Notes: generated from the letters alone by a model not told the origin. A stretch of DNA of 14,163 nt from a bacterium (GCA_017444165.1 JAFSXH010000124.1:1-14163), one strand, 5' to 3'; shown: positions 1 to 7,737, numbered from the stretch's first letter. Made by a program: numbers and translations.

Positions 1-288
1 CTTGCGCTTGCGGTCAGCCAAAGGCAATATTTCCAACTCACGCCGCAAGAGAACTATTTGTTCATCCAACTGGGTTATACGTTCATAGCCAGGGCGATCG
101 CGCAACAATTTATCAAAATCAACAACGGCTAACTCTTCTGACAGCGGTCTCACCACTTTTGCAGAATCGCCACTGGTTCGACCGTTATCATCGGCTAAAG
201 TGCCAGTTGGCACAAGTTGACCCGCCAAGATCAACGCTAAAGCGATCCCGCCAAAACTGATAACCAATCCCGAACGATTAAAGCCCAT
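1..288 (-). CDS. Skp/OmpH-like periplasmic chaperone, C-terminus cut by window edge
   Basis: The first 96 codons of a gene that runs off the left edge. The N-terminus is a typical signal peptide: MGFNRSG, then a hydrophobic stretch (about residues 8-24) and a polar region around TLADDNG. The mature part begins an OmpH-like pattern (AVVDFDKLLRDRPGYERI followed by a charged helix), the way Skp proteins start: a short beta strand, then a long helix. The ATG is supported by AGGTG six bases upstream, which overlaps the stop codon of the preceding double-domain OmpH gene; only 8 bases separate the two genes, so they are almost certainly co-transcribed and translationally coupled. Skp-family proteins hold unfolded outer-membrane proteins in the periplasm and hand them to BamA. 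Family assignment rests on the short visible part plus context. Confidence 0.6.
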   Translation of the reverse strand, partial: MGFNRSGLVISFGGIALALILAGQLVPTGTLADDNGRTSGDSAKVVRPLSEELAVVDFDKLLRDRPGYERITQLDEQIVLLRRELEILPLADRKRK

Positions 289-296
289 ATCTGCAC

Positions 297-1292
297 CTAC
301 TTAGAAGCGGCAGGCTTGTCATCTTTGCTAGGTTGACTAGACGAAGCATCACCCTCAGCAGTATTGCCACCAATCAGACTAGCATTGAAAGTATCAATAA
401 CCTCATCAGTAATATTGCGACCACCGTACATGACCGTTTGCTTGTTGAGCACTAGAGAGATACCCAGATCCTTAGCGACTTTATTTACTGAATTATTTAC
501 TTTCTGATAGAGAGGAGCGTACATCTGCTGACTGAGGGCTTCAAATCTAGCACTCATCTCTCTCTGCATGGCCTCACGCTCGGAATCAGAAAGTTTAGGA
601 GCCTTTTTTTCATACTCTCTGGCCATATCAGTGCGAGCCTGGGTAAGTTTAATGTCAACTTCACTAAAAACCTTTAATTTGCGCACGATGTTTTGATCAA
701 AGTAAGCTACTGGAGAATTTTTAGTACTATCTTCAGATTCCGAAGGCATCTTCAACTCGCCCTTTTGCTGGAAGATCTTTTTGACATCTTCAGTAATATC
801 GGGAACACCAGTCACCACAATGCGCTTATCGAGTATGACCGTCATTCCCTTACTAGAAGCCACTGAAGCTATGGCCGCTGAAACTCTGTTATTCAAGGGG
901 AAAATAATCTTGTTGCGATTGACTTCTACCTCATTTTGCAACTTGCGATACAAAAGTTGTAACTCTGCTTCCGCTCCCTCTTTGCCATTTTTTTCTTTCA
1001 TGGCTTTATCAAATTCTTTAGCCTTTTTATCACTAAATTCTTTGATCTCTTTTTCAGCATTTTTGAACTCATCAAGAGCGTAAATTACGTCCGAATCAAG
1101 ACAGCCGACCTGTTTGGCAGGTGAACTCATTAAACCACTCTTAGGGTTATAAAGATACCAACAAGTCACACAAGCGATAAAAAGTATAACAACTCCGACA
1201 ACCGCCCAAGTTTTCTTAGCTCCCCCACTATTCGAAACTTTATGCTCCTCAGCAACAACTTCAGGGGAACTGCTATTTTCAAGATCTGCCAT
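297..1292 (-). CDS. Membrane-anchored protein with two tandem OmpH/Skp-like domains
   Basis: A 331-residue protein. Residues 1-27 are polar and 28-48 form one transmembrane helix or uncleaved signal anchor (no clear cleavage site). Two similar domains follow. Domain 1 (about 63-177) has a strand VGCLDSDVIYALDEF, a charged helical hairpin and a return segment TVILDKRIVVTGVPDITEDV. Domain 2 (about 195-305) repeats the plan: VAYFDQNIVRKL, charged helices, then LVLNKQTVMYGGRNITDEVI. The matching VTGVPDITEDV and YGGRNITDEVI ends show an internal duplication of an OmpH unit. The C-terminus is a Ser/Asp/Lys-rich tail. The ATG has AAAGGAGAT eight bases upstream, and the gene starts 26 bases after the bamA stop. 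Likely role: periplasmic chaperone for outer-membrane proteins, tethered to the inner membrane. Skp normally acts as a trimer of single-domain subunits, so a double-domain anchored form is unusual. Confidence 0.8.
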   Translation of the reverse strand: MADLENSSSPEVVAEEHKVSNSGGAKKTWAVVGVVILFIACVTCWYLYNPKSGLMSSPAKQVGCLDSDVIYALDEFKNAEKEIKEFSDKKAKEFDKAMKEKNGKEGAEAELQLLYRKLQNEVEVNRNKIIFPLNNRVSAAIASVASSKGMTVILDKRIVVTGVPDITEDVKKIFQQKGELKMPSESEDSTKNSPVAYFDQNIVRKLKVFSEVDIKLTQARTDMAREYEKKAPKLSDSEREAMQREMSARFEALSQQMYAPLYQKVNNSVNKVAKDLGISLVLNKQTVMYGGRNITDEVIDTFNASLIGGNTAEGDASSSQPSKDDKPAASK

Positions 1293-1318
1293 TATAATGG
1301 ATCTCCTTTGAGAATTTC

Positions 1319-4072
1319 TTAGAAAGATTGACCTATACCGATACTAGAACGACTGCCCTCTTGACCGACAGCGTAATCAATACGAATGACACCTAAGCCC
1401 AAATTGGGGAAGACAATACGCAAACCTACACCAGCATCAGTGAAGATTCTGCCACTATTTTTGCCATATCCTGAGATCCAGGCATTACCAGCATCCACAA
1501 ACACCGCACCACTTAACATCTTAATATTGCCAATGGGGAAGCGATACTCAGCATTCAAGAGCAAAATTTTGTTACCAAACATGGCATTGTCGCGATAACC
1601 TCTGAGTGTATCCGTACCACCAGCATAGAAGAACTCAGAAGCAGGAGCCCCGTTGCCTACAGTTCCATACATACCGCGCAGAGCTAAAGTAGAACGCTTA
1701 GTTACAGGGAAATATTTGCGACCTTCAACAACAAACTTATTGTACTTATAATCTCCACCTAAACCAGCAAAGGTAAAGGCCATACTGCCATAAGTACCCT
1801 TATGGGGACTAAAGACATCATCACGAGTATCGTACAAAGTAGAGAGGCCGATAGCATTGAGATCACCTTTGCCCATACCAACTGGAATATAAGGCGACTT
1901 GCCCGACATGGTTAAATTGATAGTCTCACGCCTCAAAGTAATAAAGCCGCGCCAATCATCGCTGAAAGGATGGCCGTAAGTGATCGTAGCACCATAAACT
2001 TCTTCATCATAATAAGCGTAAGTGCCGTAATCAGCTCCTGTCACCTGCTGTTCCAGATCGTCCACATTAGTGTAATATACAGAAACACCAAAAGAATCCT
2101 GAGCATCATTAATGGCGGGATCGTAATACGATATACCGTAAGAACCAATTTGTGCACCGCGCTGTAAATTGACAGAGATCTGTTTGCCTTCACCAAAGAG
2201 GTTGCGTTCCGAATAAGATACAGCACCAGTTATACCAGGACGAACAGCTCCAGAACCACCACCAGCATAACCCACACCGACAGTAGCCAAACCAGTCTTC
2301 TGTTCTTCAATATTGAGGACTAAAACAGCCTGACCTGGCGCAGAACCAGGCTCAACTTCCGGTTCAACTTTCTTGAATAGACCTAAATTATTGAGCCTCT
2401 CTAAATCCTTCTGTACCCTGTCACGACGCATAACCTCGCCAGGTTTAGTGCGCAAATTGCGTAAAATAGTGGCGTCTTTGGTGCGCTTGTTGCCTACTAA
2501 TTTTATCTTCTCTAAAACAGCTTCTACGACACTGACAGTAACAACACCGCTATCCACATCAATGGATGGCTTGATAGTATCGAGAATGTACTGTTTTTCC
2601 TCATAAAGGGCGTAAATCTTTTCCGTATCTTCGCGCAGAGTATTGCGGTTAAATAGATCACCAGGTTTGGAAGTGATTAGAGCTTCAACTTGTTCTTTGG
2701 GGAAGACAGTCACTCCCTCGACTTTGATCTCCTTTATGACAATGCCGTCAACTATATTTAGGGTCAATTTTCCCTTGTTAAAATCTAGCTTGGTTATGTG
2801 AGAGGGACTGACAGCGTATCCTAACTCTTCGTTATAATACTTGTTTATAGCTTGAATGTCATTTTGTAAAACTTTAGTATTGAGGACTTTGCCCGTCTCT
2901 AGTTGCATTAAAGATCGCAATTTTTCCGTAGTCACAACGTTGTTGCCCACAACTTCGATCTCGTCAACGACAGGATTTTCTAAAACTCGATAAATGACCC
3001 TCACATCATTATTGCTGTAGCGCGTATCCAGACGAACATCTGTATAATAACCGCTATCATAGATAGCCTGCATGTCACGACGAATGCGCGGTTCTAATAA
3101 CGGATCACCTATGCGAGTAGAGATGATCTGCATAATCTCTTCCGTAGGTACGGTCTTGTTGCCCTCAATCTCTATGCTGACAACCTTAGGAAGATCAGCC
3201 TCGTTCTCTTCGCTGGAATTATCCTCGGATTCATCAGAGTCACTAACTTTAATATCACTGGGGAAGACATTCTTAGGAGCCTCTCCCTCAAGATAACGGG
3301 CGGAAGTTACTCGATAGCCTCCACTCTCTGCCTCTTCATAAAAGACCGTCACACTGTCACCGATCTTAATGCCTTCAGCTAATTGGCTGTCGTTGTCGAC
3401 AATAAAATCTAAGCTGAGAGGTTCACCATCCGAACCGACACCAGAGATTTTTAATTCGCTATCAGAAATGGCCTCTACAGTACCACTGAATACAGGAGAA
3501 GTGGCTCTGTTTTCAACATTTTCCGTGTTATCGGTACTTTCTGCATCTTCGCTGGACTCAGTACTTTCAATACCTTCAGTACTCTCCGTACTCTCAGTAC
3601 TCTCTGCCTTTTCCGCAGTTTCACCAGTTTCAACCGCAGACAATTCCTTCTCTTCGGAATCTTTGCTCTCGAGCTCTTCTTCGACACTTTCAGCAACAGT
3701 AACAGAATCTTCTTCAACTTCTGCCTTAGAATCTGCTTGAGCTGCAGAGAGTTCCACATCGGAACTATCGGAAGAATCTTCCGACTCAGCTAACTTTTCA
3801 GACGAAGAAGAATCCTCAACAGCGATCACTTCGGGAGAAACTTCTTCTAATTGAACAACCACGACCTCCCCATTCGTTGAATCAGCTAAATCTACAAACT
3901 CATCACCGGTAACTTCTGCATTCTCAGAAGTTCCTATACTAATTAACGCTGGAATCGGTTCCCTAGAGCTCTCGGATGTATCAGAAGCATTTTCTGAAAA
4001 TGCTGGTATTTGAGCCCCGAAACTGCTTACTAGCATCGCTGCCGATAAGACACGTCCGAGTGCATTCCTCAT
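1319..4072 (-). CDS. bamA: Outer-membrane protein assembly factor BamA (Omp85) with long acidic N-terminal extension
   Basis: BamA inserts beta-barrel proteins into the outer membrane. I choose the ATG at 4072 because GGGAGGA lies five bases upstream; a TTG six codons earlier would put that site inside the gene. Layout of the 917 residues: signal peptide about 1-27 (ending near IPAFS); acidic Ser/Glu/Thr-rich low-complexity linker to about 190, with STE/SAE runs; a small beta-rich region about 190-262 (FSGTVEAISDSELKISGVG ... GDSVTVFY), OB-like at a guess; another acidic linker; then four POTRA domains at about 295-366, 367-443, 444-518 and 519-590, each opening with an I.V.GN-type strand. 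The barrel fills 595-917, with the conserved lid-loop motif RGY (824-826) and a terminal Phe (GIGQSF), the usual BamA-recognised end. It heads a run with the two OmpH genes. The 121-bp gap to the divergent gene must hold its promoter, but I see no clear consensus there. The extension of nearly 300 residues before POTRA1 is much longer than in E. coli BamA. Confidence 0.93.
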   Translation of the reverse strand: MRNALGRVLSAAMLVSSFGAQIPAFSENASDTSESSREPIPALISIGTSENAEVTGDEFVDLADSTNGEVVVVQLEEVSPEVIAVEDSSSSEKLAESEDSSDSSDVELSAAQADSKAEVEEDSVTVAESVEEELESKDSEEKELSAVETGETAEKAESTESTESTEGIESTESSEDAESTDNTENVENRATSPVFSGTVEAISDSELKISGVGSDGEPLSLDFIVDNDSQLAEGIKIGDSVTVFYEEAESGGYRVTSARYLEGEAPKNVFPSDIKVSDSDESEDNSSEENEADLPKVVSIEIEGNKTVPTEEIMQIISTRIGDPLLEPRIRRDMQAIYDSGYYTDVRLDTRYSNNDVRVIYRVLENPVVDEIEVVGNNVVTTEKLRSLMQLETGKVLNTKVLQNDIQAINKYYNEELGYAVSPSHITKLDFNKGKLTLNIVDGIVIKEIKVEGVTVFPKEQVEALITSKPGDLFNRNTLREDTEKIYALYEEKQYILDTIKPSIDVDSGVVTVSVVEAVLEKIKLVGNKRTKDATILRNLRTKPGEVMRRDRVQKDLERLNNLGLFKKVEPEVEPGSAPGQAVLVLNIEEQKTGLATVGVGYAGGGSGAVRPGITGAVSYSERNLFGEGKQISVNLQRGAQIGSYGISYYDPAINDAQDSFGVSVYYTNVDDLEQQVTGADYGTYAYYDEEVYGATITYGHPFSDDWRGFITLRRETINLTMSGKSPYIPVGMGKGDLNAIGLSTLYDTRDDVFSPHKGTYGSMAFTFAGLGGDYKYNKFVVEGRKYFPVTKRSTLALRGMYGTVGNGAPASEFFYAGGTDTLRGYRDNAMFGNKILLLNAEYRFPIGNIKMLSGAVFVDAGNAWISGYGKNSGRIFTDAGVGLRIVFPNLGLGVIRIDYAVGQEGSRSSIGIGQSF

Positions 4073-4193
4073 TGGATTCCTCCCTGCCAAAGGCGTAAAA
4101 ATCTGAAAATCCTCGCGCTTTTCTGTAGACTCTTTATCTATCCTTCTTTGCTTTAGGGAAGGGGATCTTCGTAAAAACCGTAAAGAAATTAAT

Positions 4194-5510
4194 ATGTCCA
4201 GATTGAAATTATTACTAGTTGTGTTGCTTTTTACCCTATCGATATTAGGTAAGCAATTTACTTTTGCTCAAGACGAAGAACAAAAGGTTGTTATCTCTCC
4301 TCAATTGATTTGGCACAACAAGTTAGGTTTACAACCACAGTGGATAGCTGTAAATGGCAACATGGTTACCACCGCCTCAGCTTTTAGTTCAATGATAGCT
4401 AACTTCGATCTAAAAAGCGGCCGTTTAATTTGGAATTACGAAGGACCGACACCAACTGTAGCAGAGCCAGTGTTAGTCGATGAAAACTTATTCTTCGTCC
4501 ATAAAAATAATTCTATCTCCGTTTTAAATCAAAATACTGGTGAAATTAAATCCAAGTGGCTGGTCTTTCCTTACGATGACGTGTTATCTCAAGAAGCCAA
4601 AGAACAAGAGATAAAGAGCAAAATTACCCAAGAGTATGATCGAGAAAAATCACGAGAACGCGCTGAATTAATAAAAAAACTGAGGCGCGTAAAAAAATTG
4701 ATGCTCAAGGATAAATTGAGCCATCAAAAACAATTGGCATATACTAAACCGCTCGTCTGTAGCAAATATGTATTTTTTTTAGCCAGCAATGGCATGATGA
4801 CGAGAATTAGCAAAGATTTACAAGAGGTAGTTAGGTACTACTTTCCCATTAAGAGTATAAAACAAAAATTTTTTTACAGCACACCATGCGGAGTGAACTT
4901 AAGTGATAACGATGATGAAGATATTTTAGTGAATTTATACGCCATTACAGCAGATGGAATTTTATATGATCTCTTAGATGATTTGCCAAGTTTTTACCAA
5001 ACAGAAAAAATAGGCACAGAGTATGACGATTTTCGTCTGCCACTATACCTGATAAATAAAAAATTGTATATAATTTCTTCAAACGGCTCGATATATTGTT
5101 ATAAGATATATGACGGATTAGAGAAGATTTGGTCAAAAAACACGGCTGTTCCTAAATTGTATCAGGAAGATCAGTACGGCAGGTTAATGGTGGAGCCTTG
5201 TTTCAATGAGAATAATGATACATTATATATAAATTCCAACAACAAGATCTATTCCATAAACGCCATTAACGGCAAGGTGAACTGGGTCAAAAAAGTTTCC
5301 GCCTCTACCCCAACAGCCTATTGGAAAGATCACATAATCGTGGCCACAAAAGACAAAGAGTTACTATTTTTGAACGCCAAAGATGGATCTATTGTCAAAA
5401 GCACAGAACTGCCAACCTCTCCCCGTACCAAGTTAATAGTAGAAAAAGATCACTTGCTGATGGGTGATCAAAATAGTCTGTACTGTTGGAAACTTTGCAG
5501 TGAGCAATGA
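4194..5510 (+). CDS. Secreted PQQ-like beta-propeller repeat protein
   Basis: A 438-residue protein with a signal peptide (about 1-26, LLLVVLLFTLSILGKQFTFAQ) and no lipobox cysteine, so probably periplasmic and soluble. Propeller-like repeats are visible as FDLKSGRLIWNYEG (71-84), SISVLNQNTGEIKSKW (107-122), GSIYCYKIYDGLEKIW (298-313), KIYSINAINGKVNWVKKV (351-368) and ELLFLNAKDGSIV (389-401). These have the strand-turn pattern of PF13360-type blades in which a residue near the end is often Trp. A highly charged helical insert at about 132-182 (KSRERAELIKKLRRVKKL) interrupts the early blades and may be a coiled-coil arm. It is transcribed divergently from bamA, so a BamB-like role in outer-membrane assembly is tempting, but propellers of this kind serve many functions and no BamB-specific signature is visible. 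The Shine-Dalgarno is weak. The coding end contributes to a heptamer repeat. Confidence 0.75.
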   Translation: MSRLKLLLVVLLFTLSILGKQFTFAQDEEQKVVISPQLIWHNKLGLQPQWIAVNGNMVTTASAFSSMIANFDLKSGRLIWNYEGPTPTVAEPVLVDENLFFVHKNNSISVLNQNTGEIKSKWLVFPYDDVLSQEAKEQEIKSKITQEYDREKSRERAELIKKLRRVKKLMLKDKLSHQKQLAYTKPLVCSKYVFFLASNGMMTRISKDLQEVVRYYFPIKSIKQKFFYSTPCGVNLSDNDDEDILVNLYAITADGILYDLLDDLPSFYQTEKIGTEYDDFRLPLYLINKKLYIISSNGSIYCYKIYDGLEKIWSKNTAVPKLYQEDQYGRLMVEPCFNENNDTLYINSNNKIYSINAINGKVNWVKKVSASTPTAYWKDHIIVATKDKELLFLNAKDGSIVKSTELPTSPRTKLIVEKDHLLMGDQNSLYCWKLCSEQ

Positions 5511-5542
5511 GCAATCAGTAATTGGCAATGTGAAATTAGCAA
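5501..5542. repeat. Six-copy degenerate heptamer repeat
   Basis: Six consecutive 7-base units: TGAGCAA, TGAGCAA, TCAGTAA, TTGGCAA, TGTGAAA, TTAGCAA. The array begins inside the last codons of the propeller gene (its GAG CAA TGA codons are part of it) and runs into the intergenic gap. It resembles the short tandemly repeated repetitive (STRR) heptamers known from cyanobacteria. The function is unknown. Confidence 0.7.
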
Positions 5543-5601
5543 CTTCCCCACACAAACGCAACGTGTCAGTCTAAAAAACAATAAACTTACGACACAAACA
5601 T

Positions 5602-5635
5602 AAAAGGTTAAATGACGAAAATTATTCAACCTTTT
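5602..5635. terminator. Bidirectional hairpin terminator between convergent genes
   Basis: AAAAGGTT (5602-5609) pairs with AACCTTTT (5628-5635), with further A/T pairing inside, and is followed by T-rich sequence on both strands. It lies between the ends of the convergent propeller gene and TM2-like gene and overlaps the last codons of the latter, as expected for a shared terminator. The loop is large (about 18 bases before inner pairing), so efficiency is uncertain. Confidence 0.5.
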
Positions 5636-6020
5636 TCTTAGCATCTATAAATGAATCTACTGCCGCCCAGATATAGATCAACAGGGTAAGAAGACCAAAA
5701 TAAACGGACAGACTGAGTTTTTTGCCCATTCCGCAAATGTTCAGCCAAGCAGGAAGTTCAACTTCCTTCACAGTCTCTTGAATAAAATCAAAATATACAA
5801 ATATCCCATTGATAAAACAATACGCAAATAGCCCCGCAAACAAGGTGAAAAAGACACCAAAAAGGGCAGCCTTTTCAACTTTGCGATTCATAAATTGACC
5901 AGATCCAGGATAGACCAAAAGGGAGAAAGTGACTGCTAACCAAGGAGAAACTTCACGTTTACCGCCCCCCAAGATCTGTGAAATATCTAAACTTTTGTTG
6001 TTACCAGAATCTTCCAACAA
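5622..6020 (-). CDS. Small TM2-like membrane protein of unknown function
   Basis: About 132 residues from the preferred TTG start. A first hydrophobic segment (SPWLAVTFSLLVYPGSGQFM) contains a PGxGQF turn typical of TM2-type and related small membrane proteins. Further membrane helices follow (AALFGVFFTLFAGLFAYCF, and a C-terminal SVYFGLLTLLIYIWAAVD), ending in a basic tail DAKKKVE. No ATG occurs in the first half. The frame is open upstream to a TTG at 6125, but that would overlap the divergent gene. A TTG at 6020 has GGAGAG five bases upstream and leaves about 95 bp for divergent promoters, so I prefer it. If the longer form is used, the protein has 167 residues with a soluble N-terminal segment. 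Function is not known; it may lie in one operon with nothing else. Confidence 0.6.
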   Translation of the reverse strand: MLEDSGNNKSLDISQILGGGKREVSPWLAVTFSLLVYPGSGQFMNRKVEKAALFGVFFTLFAGLFAYCFINGIFVYFDFIQETVKEVELPAWLNICGMGKKLSLSVYFGLLTLLIYIWAAVDSFIDAKKKVE

Positions 6021-6114
6021 AGTATCTCTCCATAATCGCTGAAATGCAGGCCAGTTTTGATCTAAAAAGAACTCTTCCTTCTTAAATATACTCCAACTTC
6101 GTATGTAGGTGTCT

Positions 6115-7137
6115 ATGGCTAGCAATGTCTTAATTCGCGATTACGTCCCCTTAAGTGAAGCTATTTACTATGCCCCTCGAGGCAGATTGCGCCTCTATGG
6201 TTTGGCGGCTTATCTCTCACAACACTATTTACAGCCTACCGACCATCTAATCGGAGTTATCGGAGCAGAGGGTTCTGGTAAATCTACCATCATCAAAGGT
6301 CTCTTCCCTGGTTTAGAACTCACTAATGACGACGATGGTATTAATATGCCTACTTCGAGGGCTTTCAGTTTTGATCCAGACGATCAATTTTGCGGTCACA
6401 CCTTCCATATAGATATGCGCTATGAGATGGCCTTTCACCAAATTCACGAAATAGTAGAAGTAGTCAAAGAGATCTTGCACGCTAAAAGGCGTATAGTCAT
6501 AGAGCATTTCGATCTTCTCTACTCGCATTTAGGTTACAACGCCCAAATTCTCTTTGTTATAGGAGAAGATATGCGCGTTTATAGGCCCAATGTCTTCGGC
6601 CCTTCACCTATAAAATTGCGAGAGATGGCCCTCAGTACGCTAAAATATCGCCTAATGGCCCATACAGCAGAGGATATAGTCGGCAAGATTTTACAAGATG
6701 ATTACGGTTACAAACCAGACAAACTCCATTCTGAGTTACACCACGGTTTTGTGATCCGCTTTGATCACTTGCCTGACATAAACATAGAAGAAGTTGAAAA
6801 GAAAGCACGTGAGATCATCGCTAGCGGTGTGCGCGTAGAACCAGGCGAATCAGATCATGTTCTCTTCAATGGCGTTCCCTTCCACTGCACGGGCAAACGG
6901 TGTCACGTAAAGAATACCAAAGAGATCGAAAACTTCAGACTTCTTAAAAGTTATAAATACAACCCACTGACGAAATCCTACGGATTAGTGGGCATAATTG
7001 GCGAAGAAATCGAGACTGCTGAAATGGAAGAGGAACTTCCACCCGCTCAAAGTGAAGACTTTGAAGATTCCGAAGAGCCAGGCGATAAATGGATCGGCAT
7101 TGGCCCATTTGTAGGTAAGATGCACTTTAAAAGTTGA
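6115..7137 (+). CDS. P-loop protein with C-terminal alanyl-tRNA synthetase second additional domain (SAD)
   Basis: A 340-residue protein. An N-terminal region (1-43) precedes a Walker A motif GAEGSGKS (50-57) in the context HLIGVIGAEGSGKSTIIKGL, then a nucleoside-kinase-like P-loop domain with a possible Walker-B-type strand RRIVIEHFDLL (125-135). From about 170 the sequence resembles the tRNA SAD domain of AlaRS/ThrRS/AlaX: a HxxxH (H205, H209 in LHSELHHGF), then C258...C263-H264 in CTGKRCHVKNTKEIENFRLL. This corresponds to the C..H-x-NTGEI part of AlaRS and is probably a metal site. An acidic C-terminal tail (296-325) follows. Proteins of this build are annotated in genomes only by the SAD domain; the substrate is unknown. 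Possible roles are editing of mischarged tRNA or amino-acid/nucleotide phosphorylation. The ATG at 6115 has TAGG five bases upstream; a GTG two codons earlier is less likely. It is divergent from the TM2-like gene. Confidence 0.7.
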   Translation: MASNVLIRDYVPLSEAIYYAPRGRLRLYGLAAYLSQHYLQPTDHLIGVIGAEGSGKSTIIKGLFPGLELTNDDDGINMPTSRAFSFDPDDQFCGHTFHIDMRYEMAFHQIHEIVEVVKEILHAKRRIVIEHFDLLYSHLGYNAQILFVIGEDMRVYRPNVFGPSPIKLREMALSTLKYRLMAHTAEDIVGKILQDDYGYKPDKLHSELHHGFVIRFDHLPDINIEEVEKKAREIIASGVRVEPGESDHVLFNGVPFHCTGKRCHVKNTKEIENFRLLKSYKYNPLTKSYGLVGIIGEEIETAEMEEELPPAQSEDFEDSEEPGDKWIGIGPFVGKMHFKS

Positions 7138-7170
7138 CAAAATAGGAAAGTTAAAGATTTTTTCAATTTA

Positions 7171-7211
7171 CTATTTACTTTTTTCCTGCAGGAGTGATAT
7201 AAAAGGCAATA
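7171..7211 (+). promoter_or_regulatory. Promoter-like block upstream of the first small helical protein
   Basis: CTATTTACTT, 11 unrelated bases, then GAGTGATATAAAAGG, ending about 30 bases before the ATG at 7241. The same two blocks with identical spacing occur before the paralog at 7738 (7659-7700). This conservation in otherwise diverged flanks argues for a shared promoter. A possible -10 is TGATAT/GATATA and a possible -35 is TTTACT, 16 bases apart; neither is a good sigma-70 consensus. The Shine-Dalgarno GGAGG is at 7229-7233. Confidence 0.5.
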
Positions 7212-7240
7212 AGTGAGTTTGTGTCATTGGAGGTATTGTT

Positions 7241-7525
7241 ATGAGTTTTTTATTTGGTACAGGCTTAATACAGGCCGCTCAGTCTTTTTCCACTAACTTG
7301 ACAGCTACAGCCACTGCCGCCCAGATGCAGGCCAGTGCTATGCAGTCTGCTCAGACCATTTACACCCAGGTTGCTGCTGACGCGCAGAAGGAAGAGATGA
7401 ACCGCTGGAAGATCCTCCAGGATACTCAGACTAAGATCCAGGAGATCCAGCAAGATGTTACCGTCAACCGCGCTAAGACTCAGGACAAGATGTTCGGCAA
7501 GTGGGATGAGTACATCCGCAGCTAG
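7241..7525 (+). CDS. Small Gln/Ala-rich helical protein A, unknown function, probably highly expressed
   Basis: 94 residues, no recognised family. The N-terminal half (about 1-50) is rich in Ala, Thr, Ser and Gln with an amphipathic helical pattern; residues 1-13 (MSFLFGTGLIQAA) are mildly hydrophobic but not a convincing signal peptide. The C-terminal half (about 52-93) is nearly the same as in the paralog 213 bases downstream: E-M-x-R-W/F, DTQTK, QQD.T.NRAK, QDKMFGKWDEY. The codons are strikingly biased to C/G-ending forms (ATC, CAG, AAG, ACC) compared with the A/T-ending usage of neighbours, which usually marks high expression. It has its own promoter-like block, a strong GGAGG seven bases before the ATG and its own terminator. 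Size and all-helical prediction are compatible with a filament/needle or coiled-coil structural protein, but nothing in the sequence proves that. Confidence 0.8.
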   Translation: MSFLFGTGLIQAAQSFSTNLTATATAAQMQASAMQSAQTIYTQVAADAQKEEMNRWKILQDTQTKIQEIQQDVTVNRAKTQDKMFGKWDEYIRS

Positions 7526-7546
7526 TCTGTAGGATACTGATTTTGT

Positions 7547-7577
7547 AAAGGTCTCGTCAAACGATGAGGCCTTTTTT
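7547..7577 (+). terminator. Strong intrinsic terminator of small helical protein A
   Basis: AAAGGTCTCGTC pairs with GATGAGGCCTTT as a 12-bp stem with two G-U pairs and an AAAC loop, followed by a run of T. It ends the transcript of the gene at 7241 before the paralog's own promoter block. Confidence 0.88.
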
Positions 7578-7658
7578 AGTTGCTTTTAGACTTGAAATTT
7601 ACTCAAATATCACAACCTTAGTAGCAATTATAATTTTTTTTAATTTTTTTTCCTTTAC

Positions 7659-7700
7659 CTATTTACTTTCAATATAAGCGAGTGATAAAAAGGACAACAA
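7659..7700 (+). promoter_or_regulatory. Promoter-like block upstream of the second small helical protein
   Basis: CTATTTACTT, 11 bases, then GAGTGATAAAAAGGACAACAA: the same blocks at the same 21-base offset as before the first paralog. It is preceded by long T/A tracts (about 7631-7652) that could act as an UP element. The Shine-Dalgarno GGAGG is at 7722-7726, 11 bases before the ATG at 7738. Confidence 0.5.
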
Positions 7701-7737
7701 TATAACAAAATTCTTTTTTTTGGAGGACTAAAAAATT

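Noticed and set aside
94..101. GCGATCGC, the cyanobacterial HIP1 palindrome
   Set aside because: I noticed one occurrence inside a coding region, which is not evidence of HIP1 enrichment or of taxonomy.
3369..3740. A 123-codon plus-strand open frame rich in Ser/Val/Leu
   Set aside because: It is the antisense of the acidic Ser/Glu linker of bamA; low-complexity codons keep the other strand open. No ribosome site or family resemblance.
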